64,000 bases of DNA from Candidatus Zhuqueibacterota bacterium (lineage in GTDB: Bacteria; Zhuqueibacterota; Zhuqueibacteria; Zhuqueibacterales; Zhuqueibacteraceae), in the NCBI GenBank assembly GCA_022616415.1, contig JAKEEU010000329.1, forward strand, positions 1 to 64,000, given 5' to 3'. A program made the translations under genes and the position numbers. Positions 54,959 through 62,887 of this stretch are shown in pieces. The notes below the pieces were generated by a model. It saw only the letters and a list, made by a program, of their open reading frames with translations. It was not told where the DNA came from and made no database searches. Each line of letters starts with the position of its first letter. Within the stretch, counting starts at the first letter, position 1.

Positions 54959-54982
54959 TCAACGCGAATAAAAATATTCGCG
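54942..54982. repeat. Word-repeat element with CGCGAATA words
   Basis: Two direct CGCGAATA words (54943 and 54963) are followed by the complement TATTCGCG (54975-54982), forming a tight hairpin. The full second arm seems missing. The stop codon of the sigma factor (54956-54958) lies inside. Confidence 0.7.
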
Positions 54983-54992
54983 TCCATTTTAA

Positions 54993-55069
54993 GCTCACGG
55001 AATTGGAACGGCTCACGGAATTGAAATCTGAGATGTTTTACTTCCGTGAGATGTTCCATTTCCGAGAGC
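54993..55069. repeat. Word-repeat palindrome (CTCACGGAA words)
   Basis: The left arm carries CTCACGGAA twice around TTGGAAC. The right arm carries TTCCGTGAG, GTTCCA and TTCCGAGAG. This repeats the layout of the CCAACGGAT family with a different word. It lies between the sigma and anti-sigma genes. Confidence 0.72.
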
Positions 55070-55140
55070 TAAGAATTTTAGAGTTTTTTCTTTTGCAAAT
55101 TTTTCACTTTTAAGAAACCAATGGAAGCGAGGCATCTAAA

Positions 55141-55695
55141 ATGAATGCAACAGATAAAAATTGCGCCAGTGTGCAAGATTTGCTGCTTAAAAAGGATTTT
55201 ACCGATCTGACCGAGCACGAGAGCCTGATGTTGACTGAGCATCTGCAGCAATGCGAAGCGTGCCGCGCTTTTCAGCAGGTTTTGCTGAATGTGCAGCAAG
55301 CGATACAACCCGCTGCCGATGAGATGTTGGTTCCCAATCCGGCGATTCGCCAAAATCTCAGAAACAGAATACGCCGCGCCAAACCTGCTCGTCACGCCTC
55401 AAGCGGGCTGCGTGAGGTTTGGAATGTGCTTCGCGATATTTTAAGATTGAAAATTCCGGTTTATCAAGCCGTTTTGGGCACGGCGATTATTTTTGCCGTA
55501 TTCATCGGAATCGACAGGCTGAATGCGCGTGGCGAGCGGGAGGTCTTGCAACGATTGCTGAGCGAGCAAAATGGGCAACAGGCCATAATTCCCTCCGAAG
55601 TCCCCCACCGCATTGCCCAAATCGACAGCCAGAAAATCGGGCGCAGCGTCGCCGAGGACAGCTTGTTGATGAAGTTTATCGTGACGGCGATGTGA
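55141..55695 (+). CDS. Membrane anti-sigma factor with zinc-finger (zf-HC2) domain
   Basis: A 184-residue protein. The N-terminal zinc-binding anti-sigma motif is His34-XXX-Cys38-XX-Cys41 in LTEHLQQCEACRAF. One transmembrane helix (about 112-130, YQAVLGTAIIFAVFIGI) and a short periplasmic tail follow. It would hold the upstream ECF sigma factor at the membrane until a signal releases it. The 182-bp gap to the sigma gene is filled by two palindromic elements, an unusual separation for a sigma/anti-sigma pair. GAGG about 13 bases upstream may serve as ribosome site. Confidence 0.85.
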   Translation: MNATDKNCASVQDLLLKKDFTDLTEHESLMLTEHLQQCEACRAFQQVLLNVQQAIQPAADEMLVPNPAIRQNLRNRIRRAKPARHASSGLREVWNVLRDILRLKIPVYQAVLGTAIIFAVFIGIDRLNARGEREVLQRLLSEQNGQQAIIPSEVPHRIAQIDSQKIGRSVAEDSLLMKFIVTAM

Positions 55696-55821
55696 GGAAA
55701 AATTCGGAGTAGTGTTTCTTCACCATAAGGCAGTAATCGAGCGTGACCTGCAATTCCGGCAACAACCGGCATCCGGATGTGCCCTGAATTGCATAAGTCA
55801 TAATCACTTTCGCAACTTGAA

Positions 55822-55853
55822 AAGCCGAGCCGGGGTTAAACGCGGCCCGGCTT
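55822..55853 (-). terminator. Terminator downstream of the molybdenum hydroxylase genes
   Basis: A GC-rich stem (AAGCCG-GCCG with CGGC-CGGCTT, 55822-55853) followed on the minus strand by TTTTC lies 26 bases after the stop of the large hydroxylase subunit. Confidence 0.65.
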
Positions 55854-55878
55854 CTCGAGCATTTCCATAGCTCTGCTC

Positions 55879-58053
55879 TTACGTCATCGCGTTCTTAATG
55901 CGCTCCGGCGTCATCGGAAGCCGGAACAATCTCGCGCCGGTCGCGTCAAAAATCGCATTCGCGATCACCGCGCCCATGCAAATGATCGCCGGCTCGCCGC
56001 CGCCTTGCGGATCGGGATCCTTCGAATCGATCAGCACGGTCTCGATTGTGGGCAGCCAGGAGAAGCGGGGGAGTTGATAGGTGTCAAAATTCAAATCGGA
56101 AATCTGCCCGCCTTTGAAGTGCAGCTCCTCGGTCAGCGCGTAACCCAATCCCATGGTGACACAGCCTTCCATCTGGATTTTGGCGCCTTCGGGATTGATC
56201 ACCAAACCCATGTCCTGCGCCGCGACCACGCGCTTGATCTGCACCCCGCCGGTTTCCTTATTAACTTCAACTTCCGCCATGACGGCGACATAAGCTCCCG
56301 CATCAAAGCCACACGCGATGCCAACCCCTCTGCCACTGGGCAACTTGCCAGGTTTCCAGCCGAACTTCTCTGCAGCGGCTTTGAGAACGCCTTGCACTTT
56401 TTCGTTCTTCAAATTTCTTAACCGGAACTCCAGCGGATCGACGCCCGCTTTTGCTGCCATGATATCAATTTGTGATTCGCGCGCGAACGTGTTGGTGTTG
56501 TTCGCCGGCGCTCGCCAGGGTCCAGTTGCAAACGGATGCGAGCCGGGAGCTCCTCGCGGAGCTGAGGCATAGACAGCCGTGCTGTGATGAGGAATGTCAT
56601 AAAAATGTTGCGCGCCTCGTTCGCCGGCGCAATAAACGTGATAATCCCAAAACGCGATGCCGCCCGAATCCGAGAGACCGGATTTTATTTTCACAATCGC
56701 CGCGGGCCGGAACGAATCGTAGAAAAATTCTTCGGCGCGCGTCCAGGCAACTTGCACCGGCTTCCCAGCCAATTTGGCTAAGCGCGCGGCTTCGACGACT
56801 TGCTGGTTGCGTGATTTTCCGCCGAAGCCGCCGCCGACGTACGGCGTGATGACGCGCACTTTTTCTTCCGGCGCCTGTGGCGCCGCAGGCGCCATGCCAA
56901 GCGCTCGCACAATCTCGTCTTTGGCGCCGGACGGCGACTGCGTCGAGGCCCAAACGGTGATTTTGTCCCCTTCCATTTTCGCCGTGGCGGTGTGCGGCTC
57001 CATTGGCGCGTGCGCGACGTAGCTGTTCAGGTATGTCGTTTCGAAAGTTGCAGAAGCGCTCTTTTGGCCGGTTGCCAGGTTGCCGCCCTCAGCAACAACT
57101 TGCCCCTCCGGCGCCAGCTTCAGCAAATGATCGAAAATGCTTTGATCATCGACATTCGCTGCCGGCGTGTCAAATTCGGCTTTGATTTTTTTCAGAGCAT
57201 TTTCTGCAACGTCGGGATATTTGTGGAGCACCGCCACCAAATCGCCGTCGCGAATGATTTGCACGCCGGCGATCTGTTGCGCCGGTGTCGTATCCACACT
57301 GACCAATTTGGCGCCGTGCGCCGGCGGACGCAAAATCCGCGCATACAGCAGATCGGGGAATTGGATATCTCCGGAATACTTCGCCTTGCCCGTCACTTTT
57401 TCCAAACTATCGCGTCGGGTCACGGGCTTGCCGATAACTTTGAAGTCCGCCGCACTTTTGACGATGGCCTTTTCCGGCAACTGGCACGCGATCTTCTGGC
57501 CTTTGGCCAGTTGCGCGTAGGTGACGCGATTGCTCGGTTTGGCCTTTTCCAAAACCACACCATCCGCGGCGATCAAACGGTCTTTGGGAACTTTGAGATG
57601 CTCCGAGGCCAGTTCCATCAGAACCGCTTTGGCCTCGGCGCCCGCTGCTCGCAGCGCCGGCCCGAAGAAGCGGGTGGACTGGGAGCCCCACGTGCCGCGA
57701 TCCCACGGGCACAGGTCGGTATCGCCCATCACCATATCGATGACGTCCAGCGAAACCTCAAGCTCATCCGCCAGTTCCTGGGCAAGGGAGGTGACGATAC
57801 CTTGTCCCATCTCAATCTTGCCGGTGAAGCAGGTAACGCGGCCATCTTCGCCGATGCGCAAATAAGCATTGAAATCCGTCGGGTAAGTTCTCTGCATGCG
57901 TTCCTGCTCTTCGAGCGAGGATGCAAAGCTGGTTGGTGTGGCCCACAGAACGATGATGCCGCCGCCCAAGCGTTTGAGAAAGTTGCGGCGGCTGAGCGGA
58001 TATTTGGCGGCGATCTCCTCGAATTCGAGATCGAAATATTGTTCTTCTTTCAT
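55879..58053 (-). CDS. Xanthine-dehydrogenase-family molybdopterin-binding subunit
   Basis: A 724-residue catalytic subunit of a molybdenum hydroxylase, closest in layout to isoquinoline 1-oxidoreductase (IorB)/aldehyde oxidase types. A twin-arginine signal (SRRNFLKRLGGGIIV, about 22-36) sends the folded enzyme to the periplasm. Molybdopterin-binding motifs are seen as TPYVGGGFGGKSRNQ and GPWRAPANNTN. GGGEPAI near the C-terminus carries the usual active-site Glu. AAAGGAGGGTC upstream and a TAATG overlap with the small subunit fix the start at 58053. No FAD subunit is present, so electrons probably leave through the iron-sulfur subunit to a cytochrome. The substrate cannot be told from sequence. 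Confidence 0.9.
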   Translation of the reverse strand: MKEEQYFDLEFEEIAAKYPLSRRNFLKRLGGGIIVLWATPTSFASSLEEQERMQRTYPTDFNAYLRIGEDGRVTCFTGKIEMGQGIVTSLAQELADELEVSLDVIDMVMGDTDLCPWDRGTWGSQSTRFFGPALRAAGAEAKAVLMELASEHLKVPKDRLIAADGVVLEKAKPSNRVTYAQLAKGQKIACQLPEKAIVKSAADFKVIGKPVTRRDSLEKVTGKAKYSGDIQFPDLLYARILRPPAHGAKLVSVDTTPAQQIAGVQIIRDGDLVAVLHKYPDVAENALKKIKAEFDTPAANVDDQSIFDHLLKLAPEGQVVAEGGNLATGQKSASATFETTYLNSYVAHAPMEPHTATAKMEGDKITVWASTQSPSGAKDEIVRALGMAPAAPQAPEEKVRVITPYVGGGFGGKSRNQQVVEAARLAKLAGKPVQVAWTRAEEFFYDSFRPAAIVKIKSGLSDSGGIAFWDYHVYCAGERGAQHFYDIPHHSTAVYASAPRGAPGSHPFATGPWRAPANNTNTFARESQIDIMAAKAGVDPLEFRLRNLKNEKVQGVLKAAAEKFGWKPGKLPSGRGVGIACGFDAGAYVAVMAEVEVNKETGGVQIKRVVAAQDMGLVINPEGAKIQMEGCVTMGLGYALTEELHFKGGQISDLNFDTYQLPRFSWLPTIETVLIDSKDPDPQGGGEPAIICMGAVIANAIFDATGARLFRLPMTPERIKNAMT

Positions 58054-58523
58054 TATCTTGACCCTCCTTTCGCCGTGCTTTGGATTGCCTGCACGATACG
58101 CTGATGCGCGCCGCACCGGCACAGATTGTCATCCATGCCGGCAATGATTTCCGCGACACTGGGTTGGGGATTTTTCAATAATAGACCGTAAGCGTTGAGA
58201 ATCATTCCCGGCGTGCAATACCCGCATTGCAGCGCATCGTGCTCCATGAAGGCTTGCTGCAGCGGATGCAATTTTCCGTTTTGTGCCAAGCCTTCAATCG
58301 TCATGACTTCCTTTCCTGCCACGTCCTGCATCCTTAATTGGCAGGATCGTACTGCTTCTTTGCCCAGCATAACCGTGCAGGCGCCGCACAGACCTTCGCC
58401 GCAACCGTATTTGGCGCCGGTCAGGCCAAGGTTAGCGCGCAGCACCCACAACAGCGTACGGTTGCCGTCGACCTGCAACCGCGTGGGCTTGCCGTTCAAG
58501 GTGAATTGAATTGTTGCTTCCAT
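58053..58523 (-). CDS. 2Fe-2S iron-sulfur subunit of the molybdenum hydroxylase
   Basis: A 156-residue subunit with two 2Fe-2S domains. The plant-ferredoxin-like one has CGEGLCGACTV and a following SC. The helical one has CGYCTPGMI and CRCGAH. It transfers electrons from the molybdenum centre of the large subunit to an acceptor. GGAGG upstream supports ATG 58523 (MEATIQFTLNG) over TTG 58535. The stop overlaps the large-subunit start by one base. It has no signal of its own and probably rides the Tat signal of the large subunit. Confidence 0.93.
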   Translation of the reverse strand: MEATIQFTLNGKPTRLQVDGNRTLLWVLRANLGLTGAKYGCGEGLCGACTVMLGKEAVRSCQLRMQDVAGKEVMTIEGLAQNGKLHPLQQAFMEHDALQCGYCTPGMILNAYGLLLKNPQPSVAEIIAGMDDNLCRCGAHQRIVQAIQSTAKGGSR

Positions 58524-58772
58524 ATTTGCCTCCAAATTGGATTGTCTTGGGCTAATGTAAAACTTGTTTGCCGATCAAAGAACTAATTCCCCTTTTACCT
58601 GCGGAACAGGTGCCCGCCATCGCCGAGCTTTTCCAAAATTTTGTAATGAGAGATGGTTTTGCCGATCATTGTGTCGATACCGGAAAAATCTTGCAAAAGA
58701 TTGTATGTTTTTGTATGTTTAAAAAGTCAAGACAATGTACTTTAAATATCTTCCTGAGTCAAGGTGAAACTT

Positions 58773-59138
58773 ATGTATGAACAAATCACGCTTCAGGTAT
58801 CCGACCATGTCGTGCGACAGGCTATGCATGCGGCATTGAAAAGCCAACAACGGATTGAGGAAGTTCTGGCCAGATGGTTGGAAAAGACCGTCTCCGAGAT
58901 GCCCGTGGATGAATTGCCGGATGAGGAAGTTCTGGCATTGACGGAACTGCAATTGGCGCCCACACAGGAAGCCAGCCTGAGCGAATTGTTGAGCCGCAAT
59001 CGGGAAGGCACGCTGGATGCCGAAGGGCGGCGCAAGCTGGATGAGTTGATGCGTATCTACGAGCATGGTTTGCTGCGTAAGGCCCAGGCGCTTCGTGTTG
59101 CCGTACAACGCGGGTTACGCGAACCCCTTCAGCCATGA
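58773..59138 (+). CDS. Conserved partner of an HNH nuclease, unknown function
   Basis: A 121-residue mostly helical protein: MYEQITLQVSDHVVRQAM, then LPDEEVLALTELQLAP, LSELLSRNREGTLD and LRKAQALRVAVQRGLREPL. Such proteins are found directly upstream of small HNH nucleases in several bacterial groups, particularly cyanobacteria. The N-terminus resembles antitoxin-like DNA-binding leads, but no fold is certain. ATG 58773 follows AAGGTGAAACTT. Its end overlaps the nuclease start (ATGA), so the two are translated together and may form a toxin-antitoxin-like or mobile module. Confidence 0.75.
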   Translation: MYEQITLQVSDHVVRQAMHAALKSQQRIEEVLARWLEKTVSEMPVDELPDEEVLALTELQLAPTQEASLSELLSRNREGTLDAEGRRKLDELMRIYEHGLLRKAQALRVAVQRGLREPLQP

Positions 59139-59563
59139 GCGCACCCGATATATCCACCTCTGTAAGGCAGCGTGTGCGAGAGGCTGCACTTCATCGCTGT
59201 GGCTACTGCCTTAGCCCACAAAAGTATGTCATGGGCAAACTGGAGATCGAGCACATTATTCCGCGTGCGCGAGACGGAAGTGATGATGAGTCGAATCTAT
59301 GGCTTTCTTGCAGCTTGTGCAACAATTATAAGGGCTCACAAGTCACCGTCATTGATTCCCAGGACGGAACAATGGTTCCGTTATTTAACCCGCGTACTCA
59401 AACCTGGAATGAACATTTTCGCTGGAGCCCGGACGGTATACTGATCATTGGCCTTTCACCTATTGGCCGTGCAACTGTTGAAGCATTACAACTTAATAAT
59501 GAAGTGGCCGTCGAGGTGCGGCGCAATTGGGTTCTGGCGGGCTGGCATCCTCCCAAGGAATAA
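59135..59563 (+). CDS. HNH endonuclease
   Basis: A 142-residue nuclease with a complete zinc-supported HNH (beta-beta-alpha metal) core: Cys22 and Cys25 (RCGYC), catalytic His40 in LEIEHIIPRARDG, Asn54 in ESNLWLSC, Cys59 and Cys62 in SCSLCNNYKGS. The C-terminus (FRWSPDGILIIGLSPIGRATVEALQLN in parts) is typical of small HNH proteins that travel with the upstream helical partner. It cuts DNA, but its target is unknown. The frame is intact. Confidence 0.9.
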   Translation: MSAPDISTSVRQRVREAALHRCGYCLSPQKYVMGKLEIEHIIPRARDGSDDESNLWLSCSLCNNYKGSQVTVIDSQDGTMVPLFNPRTQTWNEHFRWSPDGILIIGLSPIGRATVEALQLNNEVAVEVRRNWVLAGWHPPKE

Positions 59564-59565
59564 AA

Positions 59566-59737
59566 ACAAAAGCGTTTCATCCAGTTTCAGCAACCCTGCT
59601 TCAATCTTCGCTTTCAAACTTTGGCCTGTGACTGCGTTTAAGGATGAATTTCATGACGTTAAAAAATTGTCCTCGACCTCTTTGATTTCATAGATCGTGC
59701 AAATATTGGGATGATTCAGCGCCCCGCCCTTATATTC
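59566..59737 (-). pseudogene. Decayed Ser/Thr protein kinase fragment
   Basis: On the minus strand 59737-59650 encodes ALNHPNICTIYEIKEVEDN, the well-known PknB-like kinase segment before the hinge. After a stop and frame changes, 59622-59564 encodes SLKAKIEAGLLKLDETL, which normally follows some 15 residues later. Both pieces keep the correct order, so this is a frameshifted remnant of one gene; the rest is absent. Confidence 0.7.
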
Positions 59738-59822
59738 TATTTTGTTTGCGGCCTTTGGATTAATTGCAATCCTATCAAGAAAATATGACACCAATCCAAA
59801 AATGCAAGGGGTTTTTCAAAAA

Positions 59823-59854
59823 CAAAAGGCGATCCTGAATGGAATCGCCTTTTG
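59823..59854. terminator. Bidirectional terminator-like hairpin
   Basis: An 11-bp perfect stem (CAAAAGGCGAT 59823-59833 with ATCGCCTTTTG 59844-59854) with a ten-base loop has T-rich sequence on both sides. It lies between the kinase remnant and the outer-membrane fragment. Confidence 0.7.
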
Positions 59855-59977
59855 TACTACGATTTTTCATTCATTCCAAAATGGTGTCAGCCGCTATCTC
59901 CCATCCATCCCTCTCGCAAAGTTCTCATTACGAACGCCGGCGGGATAACGCCAATCCGGTTGTAACTTCAGGCCTTT

Positions 59978-60748
59978 TCAATTGAGAAGATATTTCATAC
60001 CAAACACCAACTTGAAATTTTCTCCGAGCTGATCGGCGCCGTTCAGATTGTGGCGAAAAGGATAAAGCACAGAGGCCTCCAAGCGAAAAGACCTTGACAG
60101 CATCAACTCCAGCCCCGGAAAGACATAAAGAACTTCTCCTCCGCTGTTCGCAATGGACTGACCGTTGATTTTTTCCTTGCCGCGAAACTCGCCATACATG
60201 CCCAGCGAGATGACGAGAATCCTGCTGCTGAATGGAATCGGATATTTCGCCGTGATGTCGGCGTTGAGCCAGTTGCCGAAGCGGTACTCGTCAGCGCCGG
60301 CTTTGCCGCCGGTATTGAGCGAATAAAGAAAGTTGCTCGTGAGGCCGAAAGGGTTTTTGACATAGTTGAATGACAGTCCCACCAAATAATTCCAAGAACC
60401 CGTTCCCGGCTGAATGTGCGCATCCAGGAAATTACCGGCATTGTCCACAGCGTCGGTTATCCCCGTGGGAATTTTGATGCCGAGTTTCATTGCCAACAGC
60501 AAAGACTGTTTGTACCCGTATCGAGCCAAGAAGGTGTAGCGTCCCAGGAAACTGATATCTCCAATGCTGAACACAGAACCGGCGGTGGTGTGACTGTGAT
60601 TCGAGCCCTGGTGATCGGCTTCGCCACCGTTATGACCATGTTCATCGTGGCCGTGCACCTCATCCGCTTTCACAGAAATGGCTCTTCTCACGATTGGCAG
60701 AATTCCGACGAGCGCCACACTTTCCGACAGGCTGTAGAACGCCGTCAT
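59978..60748 (-). pseudogene. N-terminally truncated outer-membrane protein with His-rich loop
   Basis: A 256-codon frame from ATG 60748 with barrel-like strands (SWNYLVGLSFNYVKN, FRLEASVLYPFRHN) and a closing KLVFGMKYLLN typical of outer-membrane transporter-like proteins. It lacks a signal peptide and begins mid-strand (FYSLSESVALVGILP). A 30-bp perfect hairpin sits just upstream in the same open frame, suggesting the 5' end was lost. The His-rich segment HGHDEHGHNGGEADHQ could bind metal. It could also start at an unseen upstream codon, but no signal sequence is available within the open frame. Confidence 0.6.
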
Positions 60749-60780
60749 TTGTGTGGTAAAATGCGTTTCCTTGAAGTTGA

Positions 60781-60810
60781 ACTCTGTCAGGGCATGAACC
60801 CTGACAGAGT
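60781..60810. repeat. Perfect hairpin ACTCTGTCAGGG/CCCTGACAGAGT
   Basis: Twelve base pairs with a six-base loop, located between two truncated genes at the apparent break of the outer-membrane gene. There is no T tract, so a terminator role is doubtful. Confidence 0.75.
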
Positions 60811-60824
60811 GGTTCAGCGTTACA

Positions 60825-61307
60825 CTAACTCACATCATTCGAGTTGATCTCAAATGTGATCATAAACCCGTTGGTGCCTTTGAATTCGAACGGCTTATTG
60901 CCGGCCCGATATGCTTCGACCTCGTTGGGCATCAGAATGAAACCTTCATGGCGAGGCGCCCACCAGTATTTGAGATTATGAATCACAACCTGTTCGTCGG
61001 TCAGGCCCGGGAGGCGATTCAACACCACCTCCGCGGTTCTACCGCCGTTCAACCTGGCTTCGGCATGATCCTTCGTTGCCTGCCATTCGATCCGGCCTTT
61101 TGGCGCAACCGTGAAGGATTCCCATTTCACCGGATACAGCGCGTTCAAAATCGTGAGAATCGCTTCCTGTTGCTCCTTGGTTACCGCGGCATCGAATGTC
61201 ACATCAATCCAGCCAAAATGACCTTGTGAAAAATCACCACCCAGGACATGCGATAACTCAAACTGGCCTAACTTGAATTCGACGACAGAAAATGTATTTT
61301 CAATCAA
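60825..61307 (-). pseudogene. Fragment of a conserved protein (possibly DUF1326-like), N-terminus missing
   Basis: A 160-codon open frame. From residue 18 on (SHVLGGDFSQGHFGWIDVTFD, TAEVVLNRLPGLTDEQVVIHNLKYW, GTNGFMITFEIN) it reads as a well-conserved protein, which I tentatively relate to DUF1326 proteins. The expected N-terminal Cys-rich part is absent, and the first 17 residues look unrelated. It is probably a truncated copy, and the assignment is uncertain. Confidence 0.5.
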
Positions 61308-61364
61308 ATCTAATTACAACCAAAACAAGGCGATTGCGCAATTTGAGATGAAAGACTTTTTTCG

Positions 61365-61682
61365 TTACGATGCCTCTTGTGTCTTATTGGTACGCTGGCG
61401 CTCTACCTCGCTCCGAAACTCCCTCGGCGCCGCCCCAAACTGCTTCTTGAAACTGTTGGTGAAATTGGCTTGATCGGAAAATCCAACCTGATAACAGATT
61501 TCAGCCACGTTGCCGGCGCCTTGCTGCAACAAATCGGCGGCGCGTTCCCGAAGCTTCGGGATGGAACGGATCAATTGGCCCGGCGGCTGGCCGATGAGGG
61601 CGTGGAGCTTGCGATTGAGCTGTGAGATGTTCAAGTAGATTTTGCCGGTAGATGCATTTGACACGGCAGCCATGCAAAACAA
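61365..61682 (-). pseudogene. AraC-type DNA-binding fragment, copy 1
   Basis: The C-terminal helix-turn-helix of an AraC-family regulator: LNRKLHALIGQPPGQLIRS, NVAEICYQVGFSDQANF and FKKQFGAAPREFR. No sensor or receiver part precedes it. The DNA 61412-61683 is repeated nearly exactly at 62610-62875. Within this copy the palindrome CCCGAAGCTTCGGG (61547-61560) changes the normal SMRLQRAADLL to SIPKLRERAADLL, adding two codons in a DNA-binding helix. It is probably non-functional. Confidence 0.75.
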
Positions 61683-61810
61683 ATTACGGATGCACCCAAC
61701 GCTCTCCTGTCTTTTTTCTTGATTTTCTGCAAAAAGTATGTTAGTTTTTATTGAATCAGAAATTTTTTTATTATCTGACGTTATGATTGATTAAACCAAG
61801 AGAAGACGTT

Positions 61811-62146
61811 ATGGGACTTTCCCAGCCTGAAACGACGGAAGCAACCGCACGGATTACCCGGAAAATTGTGGAACGTTTTCACCCACAGCGTGTCATTCTA
61901 TTCGGCTCTCGTGCGCGCGGCGAGGCAGACAGTGACAGTGATTATGATCTGCTTATTATCGCGCCTTCGGATAAACCTCGTTGGCAACGCACGGTGCCGG
62001 TATTTCGTGCGCTGGCTGGAATGGGTGTCCCCAAAGATATTGTCTGGTGGACGCCCGAAGAGATCGCAGAGTGGAACGGCGTAAAATCACATTTCATCAA
62101 TACCGCCCTTCGCGAAGGAAAGGTTCTTTATGAAAACTCCCTTTGA
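61811..62146 (+). CDS. MNT-type nucleotidyltransferase antitoxin
   Basis: A 111-residue minimal nucleotidyltransferase. The signature GSRARGEADSDSDYDLL (32-48) supplies Gly-Ser and the catalytic Asp44/Asp46 pair. In MntA/HepT systems the MNT enzyme neutralises the HEPN toxin by adding AMP. Here the next gene is a HEPN protein with a 17-bp overlap, so the pair fits that class. ATG 61811 with AGAGAAG upstream is preferred to TTG 61787. The pair is flanked by direct repeats of an AraC fragment, pointing to mobility or duplication. Confidence 0.88.
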   Translation: MGLSQPETTEATARITRKIVERFHPQRVILFGSRARGEADSDSDYDLLIIAPSDKPRWQRTVPVFRALAGMGVPKDIVWWTPEEIAEWNGVKSHFINTALREGKVLYENSL

Positions 62147-62543
62147 TAACGCCAAAGACCTCTTGGAAAAAGCGAGCAATGACTTGGTGGCAGCACGAGC
62201 CACGATAGCTACCGGTCAAGCACTGGACACGGTTTGTTTCCATGCACAGCAAGCCGTCGAGAAGAGTTTGAAAGCAATACTGGCGTTGCATGATATTGAA
62301 TACCCGCGACGCCACGATTTGGATGAGTTGATAGAATTGGTCAGGCCACTTCACCTAGAAATCATTCCATACGAAAATCGTATCATAACCTTGGCTCCTT
62401 TCGCCGTTGAAATCCGGTATGACACTTTGTTCGACCCCTCCAGCGAAGAAGCTCATGAAGCGCTGAACCTTGCAGTAGAGTTTTGTGCATTCACCGGCAA
62501 GATCGTTGAAGCACAAGCTCCCAACATCCACAGCAAAGAATAA
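62130..62543 (+). CDS. HEPN-domain toxin
   Basis: A 137-residue HEPN protein of the PF05168 kind. Four helices are visible, with DLLEKASNDLVAARA, VCFHAQQAVEKSLKAILAL (the core HAQQAxEKxLKA signature) and YPRRHDLDELIEL. HEPN proteins partnered with MNT antitoxins are usually RNases. The usual R-X4-6-H RNase motif is not clearly seen, so activity is uncertain. It overlaps the MNT gene by 17 bases. Confidence 0.87.
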   Translation: MKTPFDNAKDLLEKASNDLVAARATIATGQALDTVCFHAQQAVEKSLKAILALHDIEYPRRHDLDELIELVRPLHLEIIPYENRIITLAPFAVEIRYDTLFDPSSEEAHEALNLAVEFCAFTGKIVEAQAPNIHSKE

Positions 62544-62592
62544 ATCCAAAACTACTTTATATTGTTCTTCCGAGAATATCCATTTTTTATTT

Positions 62593-62874
62593 TCAAGATT
62601 CCCCCTCCCTCCGAAACTCCCTCGGCGCCACCCCAAACTGCTTCTTGAAACTGCGCGTGAAATTGGCTTGATCGGAAAATCCAACTTGATAACAGATTTC
62701 AGCCACGTTGCCGGCGCCTTGCTGCAACAAGTCGGCGGCGCGCTGCAGGCGCATGGAACGGATCAATTGGCCCGGCGGCTGGCCGATGAGGGCGTGGAGT
62801 TTGCTGTTGAGTTGTGAGACACTCAAGTAGATTCTGCCGGCAGATGCATTTGACACGGCAGCCGTGCAAAACAA
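62593..62874 (-). pseudogene. AraC-type DNA-binding fragment, copy 2
   Basis: Near-identical to copy 1 over 62610-62875 but with the intact LIRSMRLQRAADLLQQ helix. It begins at the same point (CTAAVSNASAGRIYL), so both copies share the same missing N-terminus and the duplication came after the truncation. The open frame continues upstream into unrelated sequence overlapping the Fic remnant. Confidence 0.75.
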
Positions 62875-62887
62875 AGTACCCTCTTTT

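Noticed and set aside
58568-58780. 70-codon open frame between the hydroxylase and HNH modules
   Set aside because: No family recognised, no ribosome site, and it runs into the start of the next gene; at most a fragment.
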